The notes under the pieces were generated by a model. That model ran no database searches. It saw nothing but the letters and a program-made list of their open reading frames with translations, and had not been told where the DNA came from. This document shows positions 34,091 to 43,610 of a stretch of 64,000 nt of DNA, one piece after another; within the stretch, counting starts at the first letter, position 1; every line of letters begins with the position of its first letter. This DNA comes from Chitinophaga parva (lineage in GTDB: Bacteria > Bacteroidota > Bacteroidia > Chitinophagales > Chitinophagaceae): positions 682,001 through 746,000 of the forward strand of contig NZ_QCYK01000003.1 in NCBI RefSeq assembly GCF_003071345.1, read 5' to 3'. A program made the translations under genes and the position numbers.

Positions 34091-34531
34091 GTGGCGTACG
34101 AAAACAACAATCAGCAGGAAAGAAACAACGACAGCATCTTTTCCAAGCGATTGAAGGCGGGTAAAAGAAGGACTTACTTCTTTGATGTTAAGACTACTCG
34201 GGGCAACGATTACTTTCTGACCATTACCGAAAGCAAAAAGCGCTTCAACGACAATGGTTACGACAGGCACAAGGTGTTCCTGTACAAGGAGGACTTCAAC
34301 AAGTTCCTGAATGCCCTGACAGAGACCATCAATTACGTGAAGACCGAGTTGATGCCTGATTTTGATTTTGATGCTTACAATCACGACTACTCCCGTGACG
34401 AAGACGGTGAAGAAGGTGGAGAAGTGGATGCAGTAGAAGCAGTTGCTACCGCCACAGCAGTAACAGCTCCTGTAGAAGCAGAAGCCTCCGTTCCGGTATC
34501 CGCCAGCACTGAAGATGTAGACAAATGGTAA
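34091..34531 (+). CDS. PUR-family DNA/RNA-binding protein (DUF3276)
   Basis: 146 residues from a GTG start. A PUR-alpha-like domain spans about residues 17-95: RRTYFFDVKTTRGNDYFLTITESKK, then HKVFLYKEDFNKFLNALTE. An acidic, Ala/Val-rich disordered tail follows to the end. Such proteins bind single-stranded nucleic acids; they are widespread in Bacteroidota and often highly expressed. A strong promoter and a strong terminator frame this single-gene unit. Confidence 0.9.
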   Translation: MAYENNNQQERNNDSIFSKRLKAGKRRTYFFDVKTTRGNDYFLTITESKKRFNDNGYDRHKVFLYKEDFNKFLNALTETINYVKTELMPDFDFDAYNHDYSRDEDGEEGGEVDAVEAVATATAVTAPVEAEASVPVSASTEDVDKW

Positions 34532-34571
34532 TTAACACTATGCACTAATTTTACTTTCTTACTTTATAGAG

Positions 34572-34606
34572 AAGACCCCCGGATTTTTCCGGGGGTCTTT
34601 TTTTGT
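34572..34606 (+). terminator. Intrinsic terminator after PUR gene
   Basis: Stem AGACCCCCGG / CCGGGGGTCT, loop ATTTT, then seven T. The 190 bp that follow, to the pgi terminator, show no feature. Confidence 0.88.
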
Positions 34607-34800
34607 AGGAGGTGCGTGCCGGGGAAGGAGTGGGGGAGTGAAGCGTGCCCGTGGTGCCGGTTTTGGGATGCGTGATATGAGGATGCTGGGGGATTGGGTG
34701 GTGCCGGATTTGGGCATACGCTATAAATGGCAATGACGCATGAGCCTTACGGGGTGGGATATACGAAAGATATACAGTCTTTTCCAGTAAGGGCAAAGAC

Positions 34801-34837
34801 GAAAAAAAGCCGCTGGTCACAACAACCAGCGGCTTTC
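34801..34837 (-). terminator. Intrinsic terminator of pgi
   Basis: Stem AAGCCGCTGG / CCAGCGGCTT; seven A precede it on the plus strand, giving a T-run on the minus strand after pgi. Confidence 0.82.
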
Positions 34838-34856
34838 ATATCTTGAACAAGCGTCA

Positions 34857-36509
34857 CTACTTCCTCATGTCCTTAAACGCATTGATCAGTCCATTCGTAG
34901 AGGCGTCATGGTTAGACACCGGCGTATCATTCATCAGCTCCGGCAAGATGCGTCCCGCCAGCTGCTTACCCAGTTCCACGCCCCACTGGTCAAAACTGTA
35001 AATATTCCAGATAACGCCCTGTACAAAGATCTTGTGCTCATACAGCGCGATCAGGGAACCCAGGCTGCGCGGGGTGATCTCCTTCACCAGGAAAGAGTTA
35101 GTAGGCCGGTTACCGGTAAATACCTTGTAGGGCAGCAGTTCCTTGATCTCGGCTTCGCTCTTGCCGGCTTTCTCCAGCTCTGCGCGCACTTCTGCTTCCG
35201 TTTTACCGTTCATGAGGGCTTCTGTCTGTGCAAAGAAGTTAGACATCAGCTTCACATGGTGGTCGCCTACAGGGTTATGGCTGATGGCGGGAGCGATGAA
35301 GTCTGCAGGTACGATGCGGGTGCCCTGGTGAATGAGCTGGTAGAAGGCGTGCTGGCCGTTGGTACCGGGTTCGCCCCATACGATAGGGCCTGTTTCCCAG
35401 GCTACCGGCTTGCCGTCGCGGTCTACATATTTACCATTGCTCTCCATATTGCCTTGCTGGAAGTAAGCAGCAAAGCGGTGCATGTACTGGTCGTAGGGCA
35501 GGATGGCTTCTGTGGCGGTGCCAAAGAAATTGCCATACCAGAGGCCTACCAGCGCCATGATCACGGGAATGTTTTTTTCAAACGGGGTGGTGCGGAAGTG
35601 GTTGTCCACAGCTTCGGCGCCTTTCAGCAGGGCTTCAAAGTTGTCGTAACCAATGGTGAGCGCAATGCTCAGGCCAATGGCGGACCACAGGGAGTAGCGG
35701 CCGCCTACCCAGTCCCAGAATTCAAACATGTTTGCCGGGTCAATGCCAAAGGCTTTTACATCCTTTTCGTTAGTAGAGAGGGCGGCAAAATGTTTGGCAA
35801 TGTGTGCAGGATCTTTAGCGGATTGCAGGAACCATTCACGGGCGGTGTTAGCGTTGGTCATGGTTTCCTGGGTGGTAAAGGTCTTGGAAGCCACGAGGAA
35901 AAGGGTTTCTTCCGGTGTGACCTTTTTCAGCGTTTCCACGATGTGTGTACCGTCTACGTTAGACACGAAGAAGGGCGTGATGCCTTTGGTAGCATAGGGT
36001 TTCAGCGCCTCAGTGACCATCACGGGGCCCAGGTCGGAGCCGCCAATACCGATGTTCACTACATATTTAATAGGCTTGCCGGTGTAGCCAAGCCATTTGT
36101 GGCTGTGAATGTTTTCGCAGAAAGCTTTCATTTTCTGCTGTACGGCGTGTACATCCTGCAGCACGTCTTTGCCATCCAGCATCACGGGCTTGCCGGAGAA
36201 GTTGCGCAGGGCGGTGTGCAGCACGGCGCGGTCTTCTGTACGGTTGATCTTTTCTGCGCCAAACATGGCGTCTATAGCGGCTTTTACGTTGCTTTCATTT
36301 GCCAGGGACAGCAAAGTGTCCAGTGTTTCCTGCGTAATGAGGTTCTTGGAATAATCGAAAAGGATCTCTTCAAACTGCAGGTGGAATTTGGCAAAGCGCT
36401 GCGGGTCTTTGGCAAAGAGCTCGCGCAGGCTGGCCTGTTTCATCACCGCAGCCTGTTGTTGAAGCTGAGGCCAGGCTTTGGTCGTCGTTGGATTAATGCT
36501 TGGAAACAT
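34857..36509 (-). CDS. pgi: Glucose-6-phosphate isomerase
   Basis: 550 residues from ATG 36509 ([16 protein letters not shown]), which is preferred over a TTG three codons upstream. It interconverts glucose-6-phosphate and fructose-6-phosphate in glycolysis. The PGI signatures are present: [17 protein letters not shown] (near 150), [13 protein letters not shown], and the second signature [15 protein letters not shown] near residue 505. The length and motifs match the long (E. coli-like) form. Confidence 0.97.
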   Translation of the reverse strand: MFPSINPTTTKAWPQLQQQAAVMKQASLRELFAKDPQRFAKFHLQFEEILFDYSKNLITQETLDTLLSLANESNVKAAIDAMFGAEKINRTEDRAVLHTALRNFSGKPVMLDGKDVLQDVHAVQQKMKAFCENIHSHKWLGYTGKPIKYVVNIGIGGSDLGPVMVTEALKPYATKGITPFFVSNVDGTHIVETLKKVTPEETLFLVASKTFTTQETMTNANTAREWFLQSAKDPAHIAKHFAALSTNEKDVKAFGIDPANMFEFWDWVGGRYSLWSAIGLSIALTIGYDNFEALLKGAEAVDNHFRTTPFEKNIPVIMALVGLWYGNFFGTATEAILPYDQYMHRFAAYFQQGNMESNGKYVDRDGKPVAWETGPIVWGEPGTNGQHAFYQLIHQGTRIVPADFIAPAISHNPVGDHHVKLMSNFFAQTEALMNGKTEAEVRAELEKAGKSEAEIKELLPYKVFTGNRPTNSFLVKEITPRSLGSLIALYEHKIFVQGVIWNIYSFDQWGVELGKQLAGRILPELMNDTPVSNHDASTNGLINAFKDMRK

Positions 36510-36598
36510 ATTTCGCAATTTTTGTTTTTTTAACTAAACACCACACAAGGTACATCCTTTCACCGTTGAATTTTTATAAAAAAAATTGATATACGCTA

Positions 36599-37426
36599 TC
36601 AATGGATGGCCGTGTTGCGCCAGTGCCGCTGGCGGAAAAACTGCCAGATCACGGCTGCCAGCATGAGGCCTATGAGCACCACGCAGGTTTGTATAATAAT
36701 GGTGCTGCCGGAGGTGCCTTCTGTCAGTCTTTGTGCAATGATACCAATGAAAGCCCAGATGGTCACCAATGCATATGGCACATTATTGTGCAGCAACAGG
36801 AAGTACCCGGTAAGGCCGGCGCCCGCCAGCAGTGCGCCGATGGTGGCCAGCACCGGCAGCCAGCCGTGGGCGGGCATCTTCATGTACACCAGGGCCACGG
36901 CCATATTTGCCATAAAAGCAATGCTCATCCAGCCCAGGTACAGGCCAAAGGGGATGAACACGAAGATCTTGATGGAGAGAGGCGCCTCGGGGGCCGCCAC
37001 CTGGAAGCGCTGCTGGATATTCCAGACGGAAAACCACAGGACGGCCATCACGGCCATGCTCAGGGGGATCCAGTCGTAGTGCCAGGATACCAGCCAGCCG
37101 GCATTGGCCATGCAGCTTACCAGCCACCAGTGTTGCAGGCGGATGGCCATGTGGTGGCGCGCTTCTTCCCGGTCCGGCTGGAAGGCGAGCCAGCACTGGT
37201 AAATGCAAAAGCCAAAGAGGGCAAGATAGATCACGCTCCAGATCAGGAAAGTAAAGTGGGCTGGGGTAACAAGGGTGGGATACTGTGCAGAGATCATGCC
37301 CGGCGTGCGCCCGTTAATGCGGCCGGTGGCCGACAGCACGTTGAGCACAATAACGATGACGAAAGCGAGCAGGTTAAATACAGACAGATTTTTCTGATGG
37401 TAGGAGGAGCGTTCCGGAGACATCAT
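36599..37426 (-). CDS. TspO-like tryptophan-rich membrane protein
   Basis: 275 residues from ATG 37426. It has about eight hydrophobic helices, more than the five of the TspO/MBR core, with many Trp residues and FLIWSVIYLALFGFCIYQCW as the TspO-like first segment. Related proteins are annotated as tryptophan-rich sensory proteins; porphyrin or lipid binding is known only for true TspO. The upstream part of the open frame uses TTG codons and overlaps the intergenic region, so it was left out. Confidence 0.75.
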   Translation of the reverse strand: MMSPERSSYHQKNLSVFNLLAFVIVIVLNVLSATGRINGRTPGMISAQYPTLVTPAHFTFLIWSVIYLALFGFCIYQCWLAFQPDREEARHHMAIRLQHWWLVSCMANAGWLVSWHYDWIPLSMAVMAVLWFSVWNIQQRFQVAAPEAPLSIKIFVFIPFGLYLGWMSIAFMANMAVALVYMKMPAHGWLPVLATIGALLAGAGLTGYFLLLHNNVPYALVTIWAFIGIIAQRLTEGTSGSTIIIQTCVVLIGLMLAAVIWQFFRQRHWRNTAIH

Positions 37427-37675
37427 AAATGGAGCGTTTTTAACTGGATGCGACGGATTTGCATGCAACAAAATTCAGGCCCTTTTACCACTGTCTGCCT
37501 GCCTGCGCCTTGCAGGGGCTGGGCCTTATAGAGCGTGCCTTTTAGGGGCTGTGGGGCTAAGGTAGGCACCATCACGCATATGCACGGGGCGTGTATGTAA
37601 ATATACAAGGATGCCAGCTAAAAAAACACAGGCGTTTGCGTGATAAACGGCAGGCCGCCGAACGGCTTTTTTGCC

Positions 37676-37683
37676 TACCTTTG
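37676..37683 (+). promoter_or_regulatory. -7 element adjoining prfB start
   Basis: TACCTTTG ends 6 bp before the prfB ATG at 37690. Transcription would begin at about the start codon, so the prfB mRNA may be leaderless. No -33 element is obvious. Confidence 0.45.
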
Positions 37684-37689
37684 CGCCCT

Positions 37690-38785
37690 ATGACAATTGA
37701 GCAACTTAAAGCTATTAGGGACCGTTTGTATGTCCTGGGAGGTTTTCTTTAACGTCCCTGACCGTATAGCCAAAATAGAAAATGATAAGCAGATGACCCT
37801 GGCCCCGGGCTTCTGGGATAATAATGAACGCGCCACGGGCATTCTCAAAGAGATCAAGGTCAATAAATTCTGGGTAGACCTTTACCAGGGCGTGGAAACC
37901 GCCGTGGAAGACGCCGCTGTACTATACGACTTCCAGAAGGAGGGCGAAGCCACCGAAGAGGAGGTGAACGCCGCCTACGAAAAGGCGCTGGCCGCGGTGG
38001 ACGAGCTTGAATTTAAATCCACCCTGAACCAGCCGGAAGATGAGATGGCGGCCATGCTCACCATCAACTCCGGCGCCGGTGGCACCGAAAGCCAGGACTG
38101 GGCAGAAATGCTGCTGCGCATGTACCGCATGTATGGTGAAAAGCAGGGCTGGAAAGTATACGAAGTGGACGTGCAATACGGGGAAGGTGCCGGTATCAAA
38201 TCCGCCACCCTGGAGTTTGAAGGCGAGTTTGCCTATGGACTGCTCAAGGCAGAAAGCGGCGTGCACCGCCTGGTGCGCATCTCCCCGTTTGATGCCAACG
38301 CCCGCCGTCATACTTCTTTTGCCTCCGTATTCGTATACCCCCTGGTAGACGATTCCATCGAGATCGCCGTAAACCCGGCAGACCTGGTATGGGAATTTTA
38401 TCGTTCAGGTGGTAAAGGCGGGCAGAACGTAAACAAGGTAGAAACCGCCGTGCGCCTGAAACACGTGCCCTCCGGCATCATCATCGAGTGCCAGCAGGCC
38501 CGTACGCAGGGGGAGAACCGGGAGAAAGCGCTCACCATGCTGAAAAGCCGCCTCTACGAAGAAGAATTACGCCGCCGTGAAGAGCTGAAAAATGCAGCCA
38601 ACGCCAACAAGCGTAAGATCGAGTGGGGGAGCCAGATCCGTTCCTACGTGTTCCATCCGTACAAGATGATCAAGGACCACCGCACGGACTTTGAAGTAGG
38701 CAACGTGGGCCCCGTCATGGACGGCGACCTGGGCGGGTTTATCAAAGCATATTTGATGTCTGCCAAAGAAGAAGAAAAAAGTTAA
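37690..38785 (+). CDS. prfB: Peptide chain release factor 2, made by programmed +1 frameshift
   Basis: Release factor 2. Codons 1-20 run from ATG 37690 to CTT (ending RLYVLGGFL) and are followed in frame by TAA at 37750-37752. Slipping +1 at CTT-TAA-C continues with AAC (Asn) at 37751 and gives a 364-residue protein ([11 protein letters not shown] ... [13 protein letters not shown]). A Shine-Dalgarno-like GGGAGG lies 4 nt before the slip codon, as in E. coli prfB. RF2 identity is set by the SPF stop-codon-reading tripeptide ([11 protein letters not shown]) and the GGQ catalytic motif ([11 protein letters not shown]). The odd point is UAA, which RF1 also reads, in place of the usual UGA. Confidence 0.93.
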
Positions 38786-38818
38786 ACAACCACACCACCA
38801 GTTACAACAAGATCTGCC

Positions 38819-40450
38819 ATGCATAACGCTTATTTCGATTTCGCAGCGCCGGCAAATGAGCCGGTATATGCTTACGCTCCGGGCAGCCCGGAGAAGGCCG
38901 CGCTGAAGAAACAGCTGGCCGCTTTCAAAGCCACCCAGGCCGATATTCCCATGTATATCAACGGCCAGGAAGTGCGCACGGGCAAAACGGTGGACCTGCG
39001 TCCGCCGCATGAGCACCAGCACAAGCTGGGGCACTTCCATTATGGGGATGCGTCTCACGTGAATGCCGCTATTGACGCAGCCCTGGCTGCCCGTGCACAA
39101 TGGGCCGCCATGCCCTGGGAACAGCGCGCCGCCATCTTCCTGAAGGCCGCTGAGCTCATTGCCGGCAAGTACCGCTACCACATGAATGCGGCCACCATGC
39201 TGGGTCAGAGCAAAAATGCCTACCAGGCGGAAATAGACAGCGCCTGTGAGCTGATCGACTTCCTGCGCTTTAACGTGCACTATGTAAGCGAGATCTACCG
39301 CCAGCAGCCGGTGAGCTCCGCCGGGGTGCACAACCGCCTGGAGTACCGCGGCCTGGAAGGTTTTGTACTGGCCGTGACCCCGTTCAATTTCACTGCTATC
39401 GCCGGTAACCTTCCTGCTTCTGCTGCCATGTGCGGCAACGTAGTGGTATGGAAACCTGCCGATACCCAGGTGTTTGCCGCCCATGAATTTATGAAGATCA
39501 TGATCGAAGCAGGCCTGCCTGCAGGGGTTATCAACCTGGTATACGTAGATGGCCCCGTGCTGGGCGATGTGGTGTTCAAACACCCCGACTTTGCCGGTAT
39601 TCACTTCACCGGTTCTACCGGCGTGTTCCAGCAGATGTGGAAGACCATTGGGGAGAACATTCAGCGTTATAAAACTTACCCGCGCATTGTGGGTGAAACC
39701 GGTGGTAAGGACTTCGTAGTGGCCCACAAGTCTGCCGATCCGGCCGTGGTGGCTACGGCACTGGCCCGTGGCGCTTTTGAGTACCAGGGACAGAAATGCT
39801 CCGCTGCCTCCCGCGCATACCTGCCGGGTAACATTGCCCAGGAAGTAAAAGAGAAACTGGTGGCGCAGCTGAAAACCATGAAAGTGGGTACCACAGAAGA
39901 TTTCAGCAACTTCATTAACGCCGTGATAGACGAGCGCTCTTTCAATAAGATCGCGAAGTATATCGACAATGCAAAGCAGGCCGAAGGCGTGCAGATCATT
40001 GCCGGTGGTAAGTACGACAAATCCGTGGGCTACTTCATTGAGCCCACCGTGATCGAAACCAAAGACCCGAAGTATGTGACCATGTGCGAAGAGATCTTTG
40101 GCCCGGTGCTCACCATTCATGTGTACGATGAAAACAAGTTTGAGGAGATCCTCGAAGTGGTGAACACAACTTCCCCGTATGCCCTCACCGGCTCCATCAT
40201 TGCCCAGGACCGTTATGCCATTAACCTGGCTACGGACAAGCTGGTAAATGCCGCCGGCAACTTCTATATCAATGACAAGCCCACCGGCGCAGTGGTAGGC
40301 CAGCAGCCCTTTGGCGGCGCACGCGCATCCGGCACCAACGACAAGGCAGGATCTGCCATGAACCTGTACCGCTGGATGAGCGCCCGCACCATCAAGGAAA
40401 CCCTGGTGCCGCCCACCGACTACAAATACCCGTTTGTACAGGAGGCCTAG
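38819..40450 (+). CDS. pruA: 1-pyrroline-5-carboxylate dehydrogenase
   Basis: 543-residue aldehyde dehydrogenase that oxidises glutamate semialdehyde to glutamate, the last step of proline breakdown. It has the catalytic Cys327 in GQKCSAASRAYLP, Glu in GETGGKDFVVAHK and FTGSTGVFQQMW. The N-terminal PANEPVYAYAPGSPEKAAL is typical of the stand-alone P5CDH type. It follows prfB by 33 bp, so read-through is possible. A terminator follows. No proline dehydrogenase gene is in the window. Confidence 0.94.
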   Translation: MHNAYFDFAAPANEPVYAYAPGSPEKAALKKQLAAFKATQADIPMYINGQEVRTGKTVDLRPPHEHQHKLGHFHYGDASHVNAAIDAALAARAQWAAMPWEQRAAIFLKAAELIAGKYRYHMNAATMLGQSKNAYQAEIDSACELIDFLRFNVHYVSEIYRQQPVSSAGVHNRLEYRGLEGFVLAVTPFNFTAIAGNLPASAAMCGNVVVWKPADTQVFAAHEFMKIMIEAGLPAGVINLVYVDGPVLGDVVFKHPDFAGIHFTGSTGVFQQMWKTIGENIQRYKTYPRIVGETGGKDFVVAHKSADPAVVATALARGAFEYQGQKCSAASRAYLPGNIAQEVKEKLVAQLKTMKVGTTEDFSNFINAVIDERSFNKIAKYIDNAKQAEGVQIIAGGKYDKSVGYFIEPTVIETKDPKYVTMCEEIFGPVLTIHVYDENKFEEILEVVNTTSPYALTGSIIAQDRYAINLATDKLVNAAGNFYINDKPTGAVVGQQPFGGARASGTNDKAGSAMNLYRWMSARTIKETLVPPTDYKYPFVQEA

Positions 40451-40473
40451 CTCTTTTTAAACGCATAAAAATG

Positions 40474-40510
40474 GCGGGAAGTAGCCTTGGTAGCCGCTTC
40501 CCGCTTTTAT
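40474..40510 (+). terminator. Intrinsic terminator after pruA
   Basis: Stem GCGGGAAG / CTTCCCGC (inner part TAGCC..GGTAGCC) followed by TTTTATTG. Confidence 0.7.
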
Positions 40511-40516
40511 TGAATT

Positions 40517-40927
40517 ATGATGGAACAAAGCGCCACGGTGTCAGAAACAGCTGCTGCAGTGATCAGGGAATATTTCCTGTACACCCGCCGCACCAACCTG
40601 CCCGAGCTGGAACAACTGCTGCTTAAAAAAGAGGTGCCGCCTGCGGAAGCCGCCAGCCTGGCACTGGAGGCCTACACGCATTTTTACAAGCGCCTGTTGC
40701 GCGTGAACCTGGCCAATTTCATTATGGTGTTTGTAGTGATCCTGGTAGATGTACTGTTGCTGCCCACCCTGTTTGAACGGCAGCAGGGCGATATATCTAT
40801 GCACATCCTCGTGTACTCCATCATCCTGCTCACCAGCGCCATATTGGTAAGGGGCCTGACGCGCGGTCTGAAATTATTTTCGCTGCGCGAAGAGATCACG
40901 GCCTTCCGTGACCTGCGCAACCTGTAA
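40517..40927 (+). CDS. Small two-helix membrane protein of unknown function
   Basis: 136 residues; family not recognised. The N-terminal ~55 residues are soluble and helical, rich in Glu/Leu (EYFLYTRRTNLPELEQLLLKKEVPPAEA). Two membrane helices lie at about 58-76 and 88-108, followed by a short basic C-terminal helix. It starts only 7 bp after the pruA terminator and is followed by a strong bidirectional terminator, so it may be a single-gene unit. Confidence 0.7.
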   Translation: MMEQSATVSETAAAVIREYFLYTRRTNLPELEQLLLKKEVPPAEAASLALEAYTHFYKRLLRVNLANFIMVFVVILVDVLLLPTLFERQQGDISMHILVYSIILLTSAILVRGLTRGLKLFSLREEITAFRDLRNL

Positions 40928-40944
40928 GCCACAGCAGGAAAGAA

Positions 40945-40992
40945 GAAGGGCTTTACGGTCAATGATCTGCATTGACCGTAAAGCCCTTTGTT
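40945..40992. terminator. Strong bidirectional terminator
   Basis: Long perfect stem AAGGGCTTTACGGTCAATG / CATTGACCGTAAAGCCCTT with loop ATCTG, between the converging membrane-protein and peroxiredoxin genes. Confidence 0.88.
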
Positions 40993-41010
40993 TATGCCGG
41001 CAATAGTTAA

Positions 41011-41535
41011 TTAGTGATGGTCCATTTTTTTCAAAGCATCCAGTGATTCTGCCACGTGTTGTTCTGCTTTGGTGAGGGAGTTGAACGTATGCACTACCAC
41101 GCCCTGCTTGTCCACAATGTAGGTAACACGGCCGGGTATCATCATGGTCTTGGGCACGCCGAACAGTTTGCGTACTTTATTGCCAGGATCAGCCAGCAGC
41201 GTGAAGTTGAGCTGGTGGTGCTGCGCAAATTTCTGATGGCTGTCCACATCGTCGCCGCTGATGCCGATCACTTTTGCGCCGTACTGGTGAAAGGCGTCAT
41301 AGGCATCGCGGAAGGTGCAGGCCTCTTTGGTGCAGCCACTGGTCTCGTCTTTCGGGTAAAAGTAAATGACCAGCGGGTACTTGCCGATCACCGTATCGAT
41401 ATTGAAATTTTTTCCATCCTGGTCCCGGAGGGTAAAGCTGGGGATCTTATCCCCCACTTTGATCTGCGCTTCGCTGCTACAGCCAAAAAGCTGCAGGGTA
41501 GCTGCTAATATGCCCATTTGCCATAACATTTTCAT
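41011..41535 (-). CDS. Lipoprotein peroxiredoxin (BCP/AhpC-TSA family)
   Basis: 174 residues. A lipoprotein signal with Cys19 (LFGCSSE) precedes a BCP-like thioredoxin fold with the peroxidatic-site pattern SGCTKEACTFRD (Cys68, Cys73). An envelope-anchored peroxiredoxin would remove peroxides in the periplasm. TACCTTTC ends 5 bp before the ATG on the minus strand, another case of a -7 element directly at a start codon. Confidence 0.9.
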   Translation of the reverse strand: MKMLWQMGILAATLQLFGCSSEAQIKVGDKIPSFTLRDQDGKNFNIDTVIGKYPLVIYFYPKDETSGCTKEACTFRDAYDAFHQYGAKVIGISGDDVDSHQKFAQHHQLNFTLLADPGNKVRKLFGVPKTMMIPGRVTYIVDKQGVVVHTFNSLTKAEQHVAESLDALKKMDHH

Positions 41536-41550
41536 ACAAGGAAAGGTAGC

Positions 41551-41880
41551 CTATTTTTTAAACATAAAATACACGGCCCCCAGGATGCATACAAAGCTGG
41601 CAAGATAGTTCCAGCGCAGGGGCTCTTTCAGGTACAGCACCGCAAACGCCGCAAAAATGGTGAGCGACACCACTTCCTGGATGGTCTTTAACTGGAACCC
41701 GGAAAATCCTTCCAGCGCCCCGTACCGGTTAGCCGGCACCTGGAAGCAATATTCAAAAAAAGCAATGCCCCAGCTGAGCAGCACCGTTTTCCACAGCGGG
41801 ATGTCCGTATGTTTCAGGTGCCCGTACCAGGCGTAGGTCATGAAGAGGTTGGAGCAAAAAAGGAGGAGGATGGTGCGCAT
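41551..41880 (-). CDS. DMT-like small membrane protein (DUF486)
   Basis: 109 residues with four membrane helices and the DUF486 pattern (NLFMTYAWYGHLK, FFEYCFQVPANRYG, LKTIQEVVSLTIF, LRWNYLASFVCILGAVYFMF). It resembles EmrE/DMT half-transporters and may dimerise. The substrate is unknown. It lies 11 bp downstream of pyrB and 15 bp upstream of the peroxiredoxin gene, on the same strand, so it is probably in the pyr transcription unit. Confidence 0.87.
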   Translation of the reverse strand: MRTILLLFCSNLFMTYAWYGHLKHTDIPLWKTVLLSWGIAFFEYCFQVPANRYGALEGFSGFQLKTIQEVVSLTIFAAFAVLYLKEPLRWNYLASFVCILGAVYFMFKK

Positions 41881-41891
41881 GTGTAAAAAAT

Positions 41892-42818
41892 TTATCCCTT
41901 TCTTCCAGACAGCAGGTACAACACCGCCATGCGGATGGCTACGCCATTCTCTACCTGCTGGAGGATGATAGACTCATTACCGTCTGCTACGGCAGAATCC
42001 AGTTCCACGCCGCGGTTGATAGGGCCGGGGTGCATGATCACTACTTCTTTTTTCAGGCTGTCCAGCAGCTCGCGGGTAACACCGTAAGCCAGGTTGTATT
42101 CCCGGAGGGAGGAGAACAGGGGCATGTTCTGGCGTTCCAGTTGGATGCGCAGTACGTTGGCCACATCGGCCCATTCCAGGGCTTCGCGCATGTTATACGT
42201 CACGTTAACACCCAGGGCTTCGGCCAGGTGCTTGGGAATGAGGGTAGGAGGGCCTACCACGGTCACTTCAGCACCCAGCTTTTTCAGTGCATAGATGTTG
42301 GAGAGGGCTACGCGGCTATGCATAATGTCACCGCAGATGGCGATCTTTTTACCCTCCACGCCGCCCAGTTTTTCCCGGATGGAAAAGGCGTCCAGCAGGG
42401 CCTGGGTGGGGTGCTCATTGATGCCGTCCCCGGCGTTTACAATGGGCACATCAATGTGGCGGGAGAGGAAATGCGGCGCCCCGCTGGCAGAGTGGCGCAT
42501 CACCACCATGTCCACTTTCATGGACAGGATGTTGTGCACCGTGTCGATCAGGGTTTCGCCTTTGGACACGGAGGAGCCGGAGGCGGAAAAGTTGATCACA
42601 TCTGCCCCCAGCCTTTTTTCGGCCAGTTCAAATGAAATGCGGGTGCGGGTAGAATTTTCGAAAAATACATTCACGATCGTGGTATCGCGCAGGGTCGGCA
42701 CTTTTTTGATGGGCCGTTGCAATACCGCTTTAAACTCGTCAGCCGTTTGAAAAATCTGTTCAATATCCTGACGCGTCAGATCGCGTATACCGAGTAAGTG
42801 TTTAACAGAGAGTGACAT
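41892..42818 (-). CDS. pyrB: Aspartate carbamoyltransferase catalytic chain
   Basis: 308 residues. It makes carbamoyl-aspartate in pyrimidine synthesis. The carbamoyl-phosphate site is STRTRISFELAEKRLGA (about residue 55); HSASGAPHFL, GDGINEHPTQALLDAFSI and the C-terminal MHPGPINRGVEL are all present. It lies 26 bp downstream of pyrR, making a pyrR-pyrB operon. No pyrI is adjacent, as in PyrR-containing bacteria. Confidence 0.96.
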   Translation of the reverse strand: MSLSVKHLLGIRDLTRQDIEQIFQTADEFKAVLQRPIKKVPTLRDTTIVNVFFENSTRTRISFELAEKRLGADVINFSASGSSVSKGETLIDTVHNILSMKVDMVVMRHSASGAPHFLSRHIDVPIVNAGDGINEHPTQALLDAFSIREKLGGVEGKKIAICGDIMHSRVALSNIYALKKLGAEVTVVGPPTLIPKHLAEALGVNVTYNMREALEWADVANVLRIQLERQNMPLFSSLREYNLAYGVTRELLDSLKKEVVIMHPGPINRGVELDSAVADGNESIILQQVENGVAIRMAVLYLLSGRKG

Positions 42819-42844
42819 TAAGCTGCAAATATAGGGTGAAATAT

Positions 42845-43375
42845 TTACTCAAGCACTACTTCGTCGCGCCCATCGCGCTCTGTCCACAGTACCCGTACGT
42901 TTTCGGTCACGTTAGCATCCACCGTGCGGCCCACGTAAGTGGCCTGTATAGGCAGTTCCCGGCTAAAGCGGCGGTCTATGAGGGCCAGCAGTTCCACCGA
43001 GGAGGGACGGCCAAAATCCAACATAGCATCCAGCGCGGCGCGGGTGCTGCGGCCGGTATAGAGCACATCGTCAATGAGCACGATGCGTTTATTTTCGATC
43101 GGGAACTTGATGGTGGTTTCGTTGGGCACGGGAATGTGCTTGCCCTTTTTGCTGAAGTCATCCCGGTAAAAAGTGATGTCGATCTTCCCATAGCGGATAT
43201 CTGCCCCGGGCAGCAGGGGCTGGAGGTGGTTGTAGATACGGTTGCCTAGCCATACGCCCCGGGGCTGAAGGCCCAGCAGCACAGTGTTGGAGAAGTCCCC
43301 GTGGTTTTCTATGAGTTGATGGCAAAGCCGGTCTACTGTGATCTCCAGTTGCCTTGCATTCAGGATGGTCTTCAA
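42845..43375 (-). CDS. pyrR: Pyrimidine operon regulator / uracil phosphoribosyltransferase
   Basis: 176 residues from a TTG start at 43375; a longer version from TTG 43396 would begin inside the likely -7 element. It has the phosphoribosyltransferase fold with PRPP loop VLIDDVLYTGRSTRAALD and the PyrR-typical GLQPRGVWLGNRI and LLALIDRRFSRELPIQ. PyrR can act as an RNA-binding attenuator of pyr genes and has UPRT activity. I see no PyrR-binding leader upstream of pyrB in the 26-bp gap. Confidence 0.94.
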   Translation of the reverse strand: MKTILNARQLEITVDRLCHQLIENHGDFSNTVLLGLQPRGVWLGNRIYNHLQPLLPGADIRYGKIDITFYRDDFSKKGKHIPVPNETTIKFPIENKRIVLIDDVLYTGRSTRAALDAMLDFGRPSSVELLALIDRRFSRELPIQATYVGRTVDANVTENVRVLWTERDGRDEVVLE

Positions 43376-43393
43376 ATTGATTGATTTAGGCTC

Positions 43394-43401
43394 CAAAAAT
43401 A
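43394..43401 (-). promoter_or_regulatory. -7 element of pyrR-pyrB operon
   Basis: Minus-strand TATTTTTG matches TAnnTTTG, 18 bp before the TTG start at 43375. This is why the upstream TTG at 43396 was not chosen. Confidence 0.5.
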
Positions 43402-43582
43402 AGACAGATTGGGGAATTTATCCGGGGGCATCCCAGTGCAGTGCCATCTTATTGCTGATGAGACGGGACGGCCTCATGACAGTCCTGCAAACAGGGGCAC
43501 TTTTTTATATACACATAAACCGCCATTTAACCAGCCTCCCATCCAGCCATCTAACAAACTGAGAATTTAACGATCTAATCGC

Positions 43583-43590
43583 TATTTTTG
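43583..43590 (+). promoter_or_regulatory. -7 element of PIG-L/SSS operon
   Basis: TATTTTTG, matching TAnnTTTG, 20 bp before the PIG-L ATG. No firm -33 element is visible. Confidence 0.45.
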
Positions 43591-43610
43591 GACACTTGTA
43601 AAATCAGCGC

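Noticed and set aside
42819..42844. PyrR-binding attenuator between pyrR and pyrB
   Set aside because: The gap is only 26 bp, too short for the known attenuator structures.
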